In this document: piece by piece, positions 44,745 through 52,921 of the stretch | How the letters are laid out: every line of letters starts with the position of its first letter | Position numbering within the stretch: position 1 is the stretch's first letter | Source: an uncultured Propionimicrobium sp. | GTDB taxonomy: Bacteria; Actinomycetota; Actinomycetes; Propionibacteriales; Propionibacteriaceae | Direction: 5' to 3' | DNA: 64,000 bases | NCBI GenBank assembly: GCA_946221385.1 | Contig: CAMIGX010000002.1 | Span: 174,123 to 238,122, forward strand | Notes under the pieces: model-generated | What the model was told of the DNA's origin: nothing | Databases searched by the model: none | Seen by the model: the letters and a program-made list of their open reading frames with translations, nothing else | Translations under genes and position numbers: made by a program

Positions 44745-46175
44745 TCAGGCCGAACCATTCTTGATTCGGTTGGTCAACTCAGTGACCTGATTGAACACTG
44801 AGCGTTTTTCACTCAGCAACTGACGAATCTTACGGTCGGCGTGCATCACCGTGGTGTGATCTTTGCCGCCGAACTCTTGGCCAATCTTGGGCAGCGACAG
44901 GTCCGTCAACTCACGGCATAGGTACATCGCGATCTGTCGAGCCATGACCAGCTGCTGGGTTCGCGAGGTGCCACGTAGATCGTCGACCGAGACACCGAAA
45001 TAGTTAGCGGTCTCAGCGATGATCGTCGTTGCACTGACTTCGGTCTCGCCGCCGACCGGAATGAGATCTTTCAAGACGATCTCAGCCAAATTCATGTCGA
45101 CGTCTTGCCGATTAAGCGATGCAAATGCTGTGACGCGAATTAGTGCGCCTTCGAGTTCACGAATATTGGTCTGGATTTTCGACGCAATGAATTCCAAGAC
45201 GTCAGCTGGGACTTCGAGACGTTCAGCAGCAGCCTTACGTCGCAAAATCGCGATCCGGGTCTCTAGGTCGGGCGGCTGAATATCGGTGATCAGGCCCCAT
45301 TCGAATCGAGAGCGCAGCCGCGGCTCGAGCGCCTCGAGCGCTTTCGGAGCACGATCGGAAGTCATCACGATCTGCTTTTGTGCATTGTGCAGCGTGTTAA
45401 AAGTGTGGAAGAACTCCTCTTGAGTCTGAATCTTTGACTCCAAGAATTGAATGTCATCGATCAGCAGCACGTCGACGTCACGATAGGTGCGCCGGAATTC
45501 ATTGGTGCGGTTCTCGGAGATGGCATTGATGAAGTGATTGGTCATCTCTTCGGTAGAGACATATTTGACCCGCAAATTCGGGTAATAGGTCTGCACATAA
45601 TGTCCGACCGCGTGCAATAGATGGGTCTTACCGAGTCCAGACTGACCGTAAATCATCAACGGGTTATAGGACTTGCCTGGAGCTTCGGCGACGGCGACCG
45701 CAGCGGCGTGCGCGAAGCGGTTCGACGAGCCAATGACGAAATTGTCGAAGGTGTACTTCGGATTGAGCCGTTCTTGATCATGGCTCTTGTTGGCTGGCGC
45801 AGCACCGTCCAAGCCAGCGCCATCGAGTTGCACGGGCTGCTGGTTGGCAGGGTCTTGGCCATCAGTGGGATCCTCGAAGACGACCTCGTCAGCAGGTTCG
45901 AGGGCCAGTTCTAGATCAGGCTCGATAGTGATCGCCACGCGCATAGATCGGTTGAAAAACTCCGAAAGTGATTCTTCGATGCTGCCGCGCAGCCGCGTCT
46001 CGACTCGTTCGCGAGTGAATTCATTGGGCACCGCGACCATCATCGTCGCAGCGTGCACCGTCAACGGCTTGGTGGTGCGCAGCCAAGCGACGCCAGTTTC
46101 GGGCGCGTTGGCGAGGACATGATCCCAGGCTCTGGTCAGCATCTCGTCAGTGTTCGACGCGCTGTCGTCAGCCAC
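44745..46175 (-). CDS. dnaA: Chromosomal replication initiator DnaA
   Basis: 476 residues. Binds DnaA boxes at oriC, melts the origin and loads the helicase. Domain I (about 1-85), a linker rich in Asp, Pro and Gln (about 95-140), the AAA+ domain with Walker A GQSGLGKT and Walker B LLIDDIQFLE, and domain IV with GKDHTTVMHA, the DnaA-box-reading helix-turn-helix signature. GTG start at 46175 with AGGGGG upstream. The stop is four bases from the origin region. Confidence 0.97.
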   Translation of the reverse strand: MADDSASNTDEMLTRAWDHVLANAPETGVAWLRTTKPLTVHAATMMVAVPNEFTRERVETRLRGSIEESLSEFFNRSMRVAITIEPDLELALEPADEVVFEDPTDGQDPANQQPVQLDGAGLDGAAPANKSHDQERLNPKYTFDNFVIGSSNRFAHAAAVAVAEAPGKSYNPLMIYGQSGLGKTHLLHAVGHYVQTYYPNLRVKYVSTEEMTNHFINAISENRTNEFRRTYRDVDVLLIDDIQFLESKIQTQEEFFHTFNTLHNAQKQIVMTSDRAPKALEALEPRLRSRFEWGLITDIQPPDLETRIAILRRKAAAERLEVPADVLEFIASKIQTNIRELEGALIRVTAFASLNRQDVDMNLAEIVLKDLIPVGGETEVSATTIIAETANYFGVSVDDLRGTSRTQQLVMARQIAMYLCRELTDLSLPKIGQEFGGKDHTTVMHADRKIRQLLSEKRSVFNQVTELTNRIKNGSA

Positions 46176-46253
46176 GAATGCCCCCTAAAAGACCTAGTTA
46201 AACCCGGGAAACTCCCCCCGAAGCGCTCCCGAAAAAGCTTGCAGTACGCTCAG

Positions 46254-46295
46254 TTTTCCACAATCCACAGGTGTTGTCACCAGACATGTGGAAAA
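46254..46295. promoter_or_regulatory. DnaA-box cluster upstream of dnaA
   Basis: TTTTCCACA 46254-46262, CAATCCACA 46261-46269 (overlapping) and TGTGGAAAA 46287-46295, 79-120 bp before the dnaA start. These near-consensus boxes probably serve dnaA autoregulation. The rest of the 550-bp dnaA-rpmH gap (46176-46725) has no gene; it must carry the promoters of both divergent operons, but I could not fix their positions. Confidence 0.65.
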
Positions 46296-46457
46296 CCCAA
46301 GGACTTAGGATGTCCTAGACCGATGAGGCTAGTGGCCTCGCTCGAGACTAGGCAAGTCGATTTCAACTTTTCATCCAGTCATCGGCGTGTCATCCTCGCT
46401 TAGCAAATTGGACAAGCGAAAATAATCGGCCAACTGGGTCTCGAAGTCGACAGCTGG

Positions 46458-46481
46458 CTGGCTAACTCGCTGGCTAACTCG
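46458..46481. repeat. 12-bp tandem direct repeat between dnaA and rpmH
   Basis: CTGGCTAACTCG occurs twice without a gap (46458-46469 and 46470-46481), preceded by a partial CTGG copy. It may be a regulator site or simple slippage. Confidence 0.6.
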
Positions 46482-46725
46482 ACTGTGCAACCGCCCCGTA
46501 ATTACTTCGTCAATATCGATTCTTTGCTCGATCGCTAACCCATGGCGTACCATTGACAGGCCGTTGTCGAACCAATCGACACGCTGTGTGATGTCTACTC
46601 ACGATAGAGGTCGTCACAGCGCTTTCGCCGACACCTGAAGTGTCGGAGCCAAAGTTCGCTGGAAAATTCAGCGGGCTTGCTGCGTCCAAGTAGATCTCGC
46701 GAGATCTAGACCACAGGAGTTTGAA

Positions 46726-46863
46726 GTGACCAAGCGCACTTTCCAGCCCAGCAACCGGCGTCGTTCGCGCACTCACGGTTTCCGCGCTCGGATGAGCACT
46801 CGCGCCGGCCGCGCGATTATTGCCGACCGCCGCCGCAAGGGCCGCACCAAGCTCAGCGCCTGA
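46726..46863 (+). CDS. rpmH: 50S ribosomal protein L34
   Basis: 45 residues, TKRTFQPSNRRRSRTHGFRA followed by RMSTRAGRAIIADRRRKGR and TKLSA: the complete, highly basic L34. GTG start at 46726 with AGGAG about eight bases upstream. The rnpA start follows two bases after the stop, the universal rpmH-rnpA order. Confidence 0.96.
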   Translation: MTKRTFQPSNRRRSRTHGFRARMSTRAGRAIIADRRRKGRTKLSA

Positions 46864-46865
46864 CG

Positions 46866-47222
46866 ATGCTGCCGTCCCCGGCGAGGCTGCGTTCGTCAGC
46901 TGATTTCCGGGCGACCGTCCGCAAAGGTGTGACGGCAGGACGTGACACCCTAGTCGTGCACATGCGCTGCGCCGAACCTTCGATGACCCCACTCGGCAAC
47001 CCCCGGGTGGGTTTCGTCGTGTCTAAGGCCGTCGGCAATGCCGTCACACGCAACCGCGTCAAGCGCCAGCTGCGCCACCTCTCAGCAGATCTGTTGGCGC
47101 AAACCCCTGACGGCGTGCAGGTCGTCGTGCGGGCCTTGCCGAGCGCGGCAGACCACCAAGAGCAATTGGGTGCCGACCTGAGCGGGGCGTGGCGAAAAGC
47201 GTTGAATCGATTGCACCAATGA
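46866..47222 (+). CDS. rnpA: Ribonuclease P protein component
   Basis: 118 residues. Basic protein that joins the catalytic RNA to trim tRNA 5' ends. LRSSADFRATVRKG at the N-terminus and the RNR motif region VGNAVTRNRVKRQLRH are diagnostic; VQVVVRALPSAADH is the usual C-terminal strand. Its stop overlaps the yidD start (ATGATG at 47219-47224). Confidence 0.95.
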   Translation: MLPSPARLRSSADFRATVRKGVTAGRDTLVVHMRCAEPSMTPLGNPRVGFVVSKAVGNAVTRNRVKRQLRHLSADLLAQTPDGVQVVVRALPSAADHQEQLGADLSGAWRKALNRLHQ

Positions 47223-47593
47223 TGCAGCAGCTGATGATCGGATTCATCAAGGGTTGGCGAAAGTTCATTTCGCCGCTCTATGGGGACGTCTGTCGCTACT
47301 ACCCCAGCTGTTCTAGCTATGGCCTGACGGCGGTGCAGCTGCACGGAGCATGGCGTGGCGGCTGGCTGACCGTCCGACGGATCGCGCGCTGCTATCCATG
47401 GGCAGCGGGCGGTTTTGATCCGGTGCCAGGCAGCGACTTTGCAGCAGACTTGGCTCAGCAGCAAAGTTTTGGCCAACGAATATCTTTTGAGCAGGCTGTT
47501 GGGCAGCACACTGCCGCCCAACAGATCCGTGACGAACAGAATTTTGACCAACGGGCGGCAGCCCTAACGATCAATGAGGTGACCCGCAGGTGA
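47219..47593 (+). CDS. yidD: Membrane protein insertion efficiency factor YidD
   Basis: About 124 residues. The first ~72 are YidD: LMIGFIKGWRKFISPLYGDVCRYYPSCSSYG with the conserved cysteines, AWRGGWLTVRRIARCYPWAAGGFDPVP. YidD assists YidC in inserting membrane proteins. The remaining ~50 residues (AQQQSFGQRISFEQAVGQ ... AAALTINEVTRR) are a Gln-rich tail not present in the usual ~80-residue protein. Start is the ATG at 47219 or 47222, overlapping rnpA; the stop overlaps the yidC start (GTGA). Confidence 0.93.
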   Translation: MMQQLMIGFIKGWRKFISPLYGDVCRYYPSCSSYGLTAVQLHGAWRGGWLTVRRIARCYPWAAGGFDPVPGSDFAADLAQQQSFGQRISFEQAVGQHTAAQQIRDEQNFDQRAAALTINEVTRR

Positions 47594-48768
47594 GTTTCTG
47601 GGACTCGATCATGGCGCCCTTGCACTGGGCAATTTCGGGCATCTTGGTGCTCTTCCACAATGTGTTCAATCCGCTGACTGGCTTCAGTCAAGGACTGACG
47701 TGGTTCCTGGCGATCGTCATGATGACCGTCGTCGTGCGCACCTTGATGCTGCCCTTGTACATCCGCCAGCTGAATTCGTCGCGGGCCATGCAGACTTTGC
47801 AGCCGAAGATTCAGGCGCTGCAAGCAAAGTACGGCGCCGACCGAGAACGGCTCGGCCAAGAGACCATGAAGCTCTATCAAGAAGAGGGCATCAACCCGAT
47901 GAGCAGCTGCCTGCCGCTGCTGATCCAGATGCCGATCTTCTTCGCGCTCTTCCAAGTACTAAATGGCGCCTCCCGCGGCGTTCCGAAGGGCACCTTCTTC
48001 GTCCGCAATCCCGAGTTGGTCGATTCGCTGCAAAATGCGACGGTCTTCGGTGCGAAACTTTCCGGCACCATGCTGCCGCTGCCCGAATCTGGCATCGGTC
48101 CGACCCAGATCCTCTCCGGCGTTCTAGTGATCGCCATGACGGCGCTGCTGTTTTGGCAGCAGCTACACATGATGCGGCGCAATATGCCTCCGTCGGCGCT
48201 CGAAGGTCCGATGGGTCAACAGCAGAAGATGATGCTCTACATGCTGCCGTTCATGTACGTCATTTCAGGTCCGGTCATTCCGATCGGCGTGCTGCTCTAT
48301 TGGTTGAGCAGCAATATCTGGACGATGGGTCAGCAGTACATCATTATCCGTACCTATCCGACCCCCGGCACCCCGGCATATGTTGACTGGGAAGATCGAA
48401 TGCGCGCTAAGGGCAAGGACCCCGTCGCGATCGAGCGGGAACGAGCGAACAAGGCGCGTAAGCGTTCGGTGGCTAATGGCGCCACGTCGACTCCGGCGCC
48501 GAGTGATGGTCCACCACGCGTAGTGCGGCAAAGCGGCACCCCGATGCGACAGACGACTCGTCGTCCGGCGGTCAAGGACGCGGCGGTCGACGATGCGTCA
48601 AAGGCAAATTCGCAAGACAAGAACCAGCCGACCAAGAATCAGCGGGTGCAGCGAGCGTCTGGCTCTGCCAAGCCTTCGGCAACGACGGGCCAAAGCAGCC
48701 AAGAGTCGCCGCAGGTGATTCGTCAACAACCGCAGCGGCAGACCCGCGCAGTGCGTAAGAAGAAGTGA
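47590..48768 (+). CDS. yidC: Membrane protein insertase YidC
   Basis: 392 residues. Inserts and folds inner-membrane proteins, alone or with SecYEG. Membrane segments at about 9-28, 30-60 (LTWFLAIVMMTVVVRTLMLPLYIRQLNSSRAMQ with the conserved basic groove residue), 105-125 (CLPLLIQMPIFFALFQVL), 180-195 and 220-245 (LPFMYVISGPVIPIGVLLYWLSSNIW). The short actinobacterial form without the large N-terminal outer domain; a ~120-residue basic, Gln/Pro/Arg-rich C-terminal tail probably touches the ribosome. GTG start coupled to yidD. Confidence 0.95.
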   Translation: MSFWDSIMAPLHWAISGILVLFHNVFNPLTGFSQGLTWFLAIVMMTVVVRTLMLPLYIRQLNSSRAMQTLQPKIQALQAKYGADRERLGQETMKLYQEEGINPMSSCLPLLIQMPIFFALFQVLNGASRGVPKGTFFVRNPELVDSLQNATVFGAKLSGTMLPLPESGIGPTQILSGVLVIAMTALLFWQQLHMMRRNMPPSALEGPMGQQQKMMLYMLPFMYVISGPVIPIGVLLYWLSSNIWTMGQQYIIIRTYPTPGTPAYVDWEDRMRAKGKDPVAIERERANKARKRSVANGATSTPAPSDGPPRVVRQSGTPMRQTTRRPAVKDAAVDDASKANSQDKNQPTKNQRVQRASGSAKPSATTGQSSQESPQVIRQQPQRQTRAVRKKK

Positions 48769-48843
48769 TTTCCATCGTCGGCGACTCGATGTCGAGGCAG
48801 CTGACCAGAGCAACACTCCCCCACCTAGATTCAGGAGAAACCG

Positions 48844-49347
48844 ATGACTGAGCAAGGCCACGAAGAGCAGCAATCTGGCACTAGTAAGTTGGCTGCCTTG
48901 GATCATGAAGGCGATGTCGCAGCGGACTACCTAGAAGAGCTGCTGGAAATCGCTGATCTAGATGGCGACATCGATATTTATACCGAGGGCGACCGTGCGC
49001 ATGTCTCGATCATCACTGATTCGGACTTGCTGGTCGGAAGCGATGGCGAGGTTTTAGACGCCTTGCAAGAGCTCGCACGGCTGGCCGTCATGACCGAGAC
49101 TGGGCATCGCAGTCGCCTGATGTTGGACGTCGCTGGGCATCGGGAGAAGCGTCGTCACGAGCTGACGGCATTGGCTCAAGAGGCGATCGCTGAGGTCAAT
49201 GCGAACGCCGAACCGGTGCGTTTGACGCCGATGAATCCTTTTGAGCGCAAGATAGTGCACGACATCGTCGCGGCTGCTGGGCTCATCTCGGAATCTGAGG
49301 GTGAGGAACCGCAGCGTCGCGTCGTCATTTCCAAAGCCGACGCCTGA
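48844..49347 (+). CDS. jag: Jag/KhpB-family RNA-binding protein
   Basis: 167 residues: a KH-like domain (about 18-95; YLEELLEIADLDGDIDIY, HVSIITDSDLLVGSDGEVLDALQELARL) followed by an R3H domain (about 100-165; AEPVRLTPMNPFERKIVHDIVA). Jag/EloR-type proteins bind RNA and influence cell elongation. CAGGAG precedes the ATG. Placed between yidC and rsmG as in most actinobacteria. Confidence 0.94.
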   Translation: MTEQGHEEQQSGTSKLAALDHEGDVAADYLEELLEIADLDGDIDIYTEGDRAHVSIITDSDLLVGSDGEVLDALQELARLAVMTETGHRSRLMLDVAGHREKRRHELTALAQEAIAEVNANAEPVRLTPMNPFERKIVHDIVAAAGLISESEGEEPQRRVVISKADA

Positions 49348-49358
49348 ACGCAGACGTC

Positions 49359-49976
49359 GTGACTGTCGAACACCCACCTCAGTGGGTCGACGCAATCTTT
49401 CCGGACACTGAGGTTATTAACCGATATGTCGACATATTGGTTAATAGAGGTATTGACTGGGGATTGCTTGGGCCGAGAGAGCCGGAGCGGATCTGGACCC
49501 GGCACGTCATCAACAGTGTCGCGATCGCTGAACTGATTCCGCTGCACGCTCGTCTTTGTGATGTCGGTTCGGGGGCTGGGCTACCGGGTATCCCGATAGC
49601 GATCGCTCGGCCAGATCTGCAGGTGGCGCTAGTTGAATCGCTGCTGCGGCGATCCGACTTCCTCAATCTCGCCATCGACGAGTTGGGACTAGGTGATCGT
49701 GTGACAGTCGTACGCGCTCGCGCCGAAGATCTACAAGATTCCTTTGATGTAGTCACCGCTCGGGCTGTGGCTCCCCTACCCAAGCTCGTCACCTGGACTA
49801 CTCCCCTATTTGTTCCAGACGGCGAGCTGCTCGCGCTCAAAGGCGAGTCCGCAGCTGACGAGCTGGACGCAGCACGGCCCTCGTTATCTCCGTTTGGTTT
49901 GCAAGGTGAGGTGCTGGAAGTTAGCGCTCATGCGCTGGCTGATCCGACCTATGCGATCCGTGTTCGAAAGCGCTGA
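49359..49976 (+). CDS. rsmG: 16S rRNA (guanine-527-N7)-methyltransferase
   Basis: 205 residues. Uses S-adenosylmethionine to methylate G527 in the 530 loop of 16S rRNA. The SAM-binding motif is DVGSGAGLPGIPIAI (68-82); IWTRHVINSV before it and VTARAVAPLPKLVTW after it are family blocks. GTG start at 49359, 11 bp after jag. The first parS site begins at the base after the stop. Confidence 0.95.
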   Translation: MTVEHPPQWVDAIFPDTEVINRYVDILVNRGIDWGLLGPREPERIWTRHVINSVAIAELIPLHARLCDVGSGAGLPGIPIAIARPDLQVALVESLLRRSDFLNLAIDELGLGDRVTVVRARAEDLQDSFDVVTARAVAPLPKLVTWTTPLFVPDGELLALKGESAADELDAARPSLSPFGLQGEVLEVSAHALADPTYAIRVRKR

Positions 49977-49992
49977 TGTTTCACGTGAAACA
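49977..49992. promoter_or_regulatory. parS: parS site 1
   Basis: TGTTTCACGTGAAACA, a perfect 16-bp palindrome identical to the bacterial parS consensus. It directly follows the rsmG stop codon. ParB nucleates here and spreads; ParA then moves the origin. The non-coding 49977-50386 stretch between rsmG and parA holds this site and site 2 and otherwise nothing I can name. Confidence 0.95.
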
Positions 49993-50307
49993 TCAGTCAC
50001 TCAACGACTGAACTTATGTCATCAGATCGACATAACCTTTCTGTGTGAACTTTCGGAGGGTCTCTGACGCTGCCGCTTTTTCCTATTCCGCTAGTGCCGA
50101 TCTCTCCATGCCAAATGGCATGTGCTATATAGGCGCGCTTCACCGCCGGGTGGTGGCTACCTTCTTGACGCTCGCCCGTTAGTGCAGTTATTTTTCTGAA
50201 GAGGCCGTAGACCCCGCCTGTGCCGTCCTTGATTGGCGAGCCGTCGAGGCGGGAAAGTCGCGGCCTCGCTCATTACAGTGAGGCGAGCCAGCGCTATCCG
50301 CACTCCC

Positions 50308-50323
50308 TGTTTCACGTGAAACA
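50308..50323. promoter_or_regulatory. parS: parS site 2
   Basis: TGTTTCACGTGAAACA, perfect match, 64 bp before the parA start, in the expected promoter region, so ParB binding here could also repress parAB. Confidence 0.95.
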
Positions 50324-50386
50324 AGCTCGCCGGGCTGCCGGTAGAGTTGGAGTGTCTTAAGTCGACCATTACGGGTAGGAGCTGGG

Positions 50387-51235
50387 ATGAACCAACGCGC
50401 CGGAAGTGACGTTTCACGTGAAACATACGCTTTTCCGCGCCGGATGGTCGTAGTGAATCAAAAAGGCGGCGTTGGAAAGACAACCACGGCGGTAAATCTG
50501 GCCGTCGCGCTCGCCCAAGAGGGTCAACAGGTACTCGTCTGCGATCTGGATCCTCAAGGAAATGCGTCCACTGCACTGGGAATCGAGCACCGCAGCGGGA
50601 CTCCGGGCAGCTACGAGGTGCTACTTGAGCAAGATCCAATCGAACAGCACGCTGCCCTGTCGCCGGAATCAGACAACTTGCGCGTCTTGCCCGCGACGAT
50701 TGACCTAGCCGGCGCGGAGATCGAGCTGGTGCCGCAAGTCGCTAGAGAGCAGCGCATGCTCAAGGCACTACGGAAATATGAGGCTCAAAATGACGTGGAT
50801 TTCGTCATCTTCGACTGCCCACCTTCGCTCGGGCTGCTGACATTGAACGCTTTAGTAGCGGCTACTGAGGTCATCGTGCCAATCCAGGCTGAGTATTACG
50901 CACTGGAGGGTCTGACCGCGTTAATGCGGACAATTTCCCTAGTCAAAGAGGAATTGAACCCAGATCTAGAGATCACCGGCGTGCTCTTGACGATGTTTGA
51001 TGCGCGGACGAAGCTAGCGACCCAAGTCGGCGCGGAGGTAAAGAAACACTTCCCAGACGAAATGTTGCAGACGATCGTGCCACGTTCGGTGAGAATGAGT
51101 GAAGCGCCTAGCTATGGGCAAACCGTCTTGACTTATGATCCGCAATCCGTAGGCGCAAAGGCCTATCGCAAAGCGGCAAAAGAGATCATGGACCGGGGAC
51201 CCAAGCCAGCGACGACTGCGAAACGAGGAAAGTGA
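50387..51235 (+). CDS. parA: Chromosome partitioning ATPase ParA
   Basis: 282 residues. Deviant Walker ATPase that binds DNA as an ATP dimer and drives origin segregation with ParB-parS. KGGVGKTT at 26-33 is the deviant P-loop with both lysines; VFDCPPSLG-type motif (VIFDCPPSLGLLTLNA) and the C-terminal RMSEAPSYGQTVLTYDP are present. GGTAGGAG precedes the ATG at 50387. The first 18 residues precede the fold and their codons contain parS site 3. Coupled to parB. Confidence 0.95.
   Translation: MNQRAGSDVSRETYAFPRRMVVVNQKGGVGKTTTAVNLAVALAQEGQQVLVCDLDPQGNASTALGIEHRSGTPGSYEVLLEQDPIEQHAALSPESDNLRVLPATIDLAGAEIELVPQVAREQRMLKALRKYEAQNDVDFVIFDCPPSLGLLTLNALVAATEVIVPIQAEYYALEGLTALMRTISLVKEELNPDLEITGVLLTMFDARTKLATQVGAEVKKHFPDEMLQTIVPRSVRMSEAPSYGQTVLTYDPQSVGAKAYRKAAKEIMDRGPKPATTAKRGK
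50410..50425. promoter_or_regulatory. parS: parS site 3, inside parA coding sequence
   Basis: CGTTTCACGTGAAACA, 15 of 16 bases of the consensus, located in codons 8-13 of parA. Three sites within 450 bp form a compact parS cluster. Confidence 0.88.
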
Positions 51236-52185
51236 TGGCGACGAAATCTGGAGGCTTAGGCCGTGGCCTAGGGGAGCTATTCACCCGTACAGAGCCGCCG
51301 GCCGAGCCCATCGAGCATGACGAATCAGTTCGAGCGCACAAAGATAAGGCTGACGCTGGTCAAACTTCCGGCGCTCAGTCTCAGCCAATGCCTGACGGGA
51401 GCTATTTCCAGGACATCTCCGTCAGCAAGATCAAGACTAATCCGAAACAGCCGCGCCAAGTCTTTGACGAGGACGAGCTCGCTGAGCTGGCTGACTCCAT
51501 CAAAGAGGTCGGCCTGCTGCAGCCGATCGTCGTCCGCGAAGCCGGCAAGGGTTATGAGCTCATTATGGGGGAGCGGCGCTTGCGCGCCCACCAGCTAGCT
51601 GGATTGAAGAAGATCCCGGCCATCGTCCGCGGCACTCATGACGAAGATCTCTTGCGAGATGCGTTGTTGGAAAACCTGCATCGCGTGCAATTGAATCCCT
51701 TAGAAGAGGCGGCTGCGTATCAGCAGCTGATGGACGATTTTGGCTGCAGCCAAGAGGAACTGGCCAAGCGCATCAAGCGGTCCCGTCCGCATATCGCTAA
51801 CACGATACGCTTGCTGCGACTTCCGCCCTCGGTGCAGCGACGGGTCGCTGCTGGCGTCTTGAGCGCGGGGCACGCCCGTGCCTTGCTCGCATTGAGCGAC
51901 GTAGACTCGATGGAACAGTTGGCGCAGCGGATTGTCAGTGAAGGACTCTCGGTGCGAGCGACCGAAGAGGCCGTCACCCTATGGGAGACGCCCACCCAGA
52001 CGATCCCTAGTCGTCGATCCGTAGCCACGCCCGACCCAGTCGCAATCGCTGTTGCAGATCGACTAGGAGATCGACTCGATACTCGCGTCAAGGTGAAGAT
52101 GGGCGCCAGGAAGGGCCACGTCACCATTGAATTTGCTGACGCCGATGACCTACAGCGCATCATGGGACTATTAATAGCTGATTAA
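51235..52185 (+). CDS. parB: Chromosome partitioning protein ParB
   Basis: 316 residues. CTP-dependent DNA clamp that loads at parS. Order: GGLGRGLGELF N-terminal ParA-interaction segment, a disordered linker (about 20-60), the CTP-binding domain with QPIVVREA and GERRLRAHQLA, the LEEAAAYQQLMDDFG and KRIKRSRPHIANTIRLLRL helix-turn-helix that reads parS, and a C-terminal dimerisation domain. Start ATG 51235 (GAGG upstream) overlaps the parA stop; a GTG one codon earlier is possible. Confidence 0.95.
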   Translation: MATKSGGLGRGLGELFTRTEPPAEPIEHDESVRAHKDKADAGQTSGAQSQPMPDGSYFQDISVSKIKTNPKQPRQVFDEDELAELADSIKEVGLLQPIVVREAGKGYELIMGERRLRAHQLAGLKKIPAIVRGTHDEDLLRDALLENLHRVQLNPLEEAAAYQQLMDDFGCSQEELAKRIKRSRPHIANTIRLLRLPPSVQRRVAAGVLSAGHARALLALSDVDSMEQLAQRIVSEGLSVRATEEAVTLWETPTQTIPSRRSVATPDPVAIAVADRLGDRLDTRVKVKMGARKGHVTIEFADADDLQRIMGLLIAD

Positions 52186-52214
52186 TCGCTAAAGATATTT
52201 GTCGATAAATAGCG

Positions 52215-52436
52215 TTAGTTATTTACTTCTGTAGCGATATTCGTGCCAATGACTAGGGAATATTGCCTACTCAGAGCGATTGCATTGATTCCGTCCTGCC
52301 ATAGATAGTCCGATCCGTCATCAACGATGCGGTCTAACGGCTCCGTGCTGCCAGTCAAAAAGTCGACAAAGCGATCCCATTCCAGCAGTGCCGCTGCGTC
52401 GCGAGAGGATTGGCGTACAAGATCTATCCGGCACAT
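52215..52436 (-). CDS. Small hypothetical protein downstream of trxA
   Basis: A 73-residue open frame (MCRIDLVRQSSRDAAALLEWDRFVDF, cited in part; then GSTEPLDRIVDDGSDYLWQDG and YSLVIGTNIATEV). Its amino-acid make-up is protein-like, but no family is recognised and no clear ribosome-binding site precedes the ATG. It begins just past the trxA terminator, in the convergent gap between parB and trxA (52186-52527), which otherwise holds only that terminator. Confidence 0.3.
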   Translation of the reverse strand: MCRIDLVRQSSRDAAALLEWDRFVDFLTGSTEPLDRIVDDGSDYLWQDGINAIALSRQYSLVIGTNIATEVNN

Positions 52437-52448
52437 TTGGACAAGCAA

Positions 52449-52476
52449 AAGGCCAGCGGCGCATGCCACTGGCCTT
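52449..52476 (-). terminator. Rho-independent terminator of trxA
   Basis: Stem AAGGCCAG (52449-52456) pairs with CTGGCCTT (52469-52476); an inner GGC/GCC extends it across one mismatch around a four-base loop. Read leftward it is followed by TTTTGCTTGT. It lies 52 bp after the trxA stop. Confidence 0.8.
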
Positions 52477-52527
52477 AGCTGCTCAAGCGTCAAACTCAGC
52501 GTTGGCGTCAACCGTGCCCGAGGGAGC

Positions 52528-52866
52528 TCAGAGCACGCCTGCGATCTGCATCGCTTCTTCGACCGCCTTGACGAGCGCAGCCTTGGTCTTGCCGCCTTGC
52601 AGCACCTTGACGACCTCGCCCTTAGCCCAAAATTGCAGCGTCGGCAGCGCCATGACGCCTTGCTGCATCGGCACGTCAGGATTGGCATTGGTATCTAGCT
52701 TGACGAACTTGACCTGACCAGCGAACTGTTCGGCGAGTTCATCGATGATGGGGGAGAGCTGGCGGCACGGGGCGCACCAGTCGGCCCAGTAGTCGACGAC
52801 GACGGGCAGCTCGGATTGCACGACCTCTTGTTTGAAGGTCGCGTCAGTGACAGCAGAAACAGCCAT
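52528..52866 (-). CDS. trxA: Thioredoxin
   Basis: 112 residues, single thioredoxin fold with active site WCAPC (Trp30-Cys34; the common form is WCGPC, so Gly is replaced by Ala) and the cis-proline in MALPTLQFW. Reduces disulfides in cytoplasmic proteins and is recycled by TrxB encoded just upstream. AAGGAGA precedes the ATG at 52866. Confidence 0.95.
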   Translation of the reverse strand: MAVSAVTDATFKQEVVQSELPVVVDYWADWCAPCRQLSPIIDELAEQFAGQVKFVKLDTNANPDVPMQQGVMALPTLQFWAKGEVVKVLQGGKTKAALVKAVEEAMQIAGVL

Positions 52867-52921
52867 GATCTTCTCCTTGGTTCAACTGATTTTGAGATAG
52901 GGGGTCGGGTGCGAGTGGATC

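Noticed and set aside
45237..45251. Arm-like sequence ACGTCGCAAAATCGC inside dnaA
   Set aside because: Only 12/15 matches, fully explained by the conserved ILRRK codons, and no partner arm at the fixed spacing.
46553..46558. TTGACA as a -35 element of the rpmH promoter
   Set aside because: No acceptable -10 element at 16-18 bp spacing, so I did not list a promoter.
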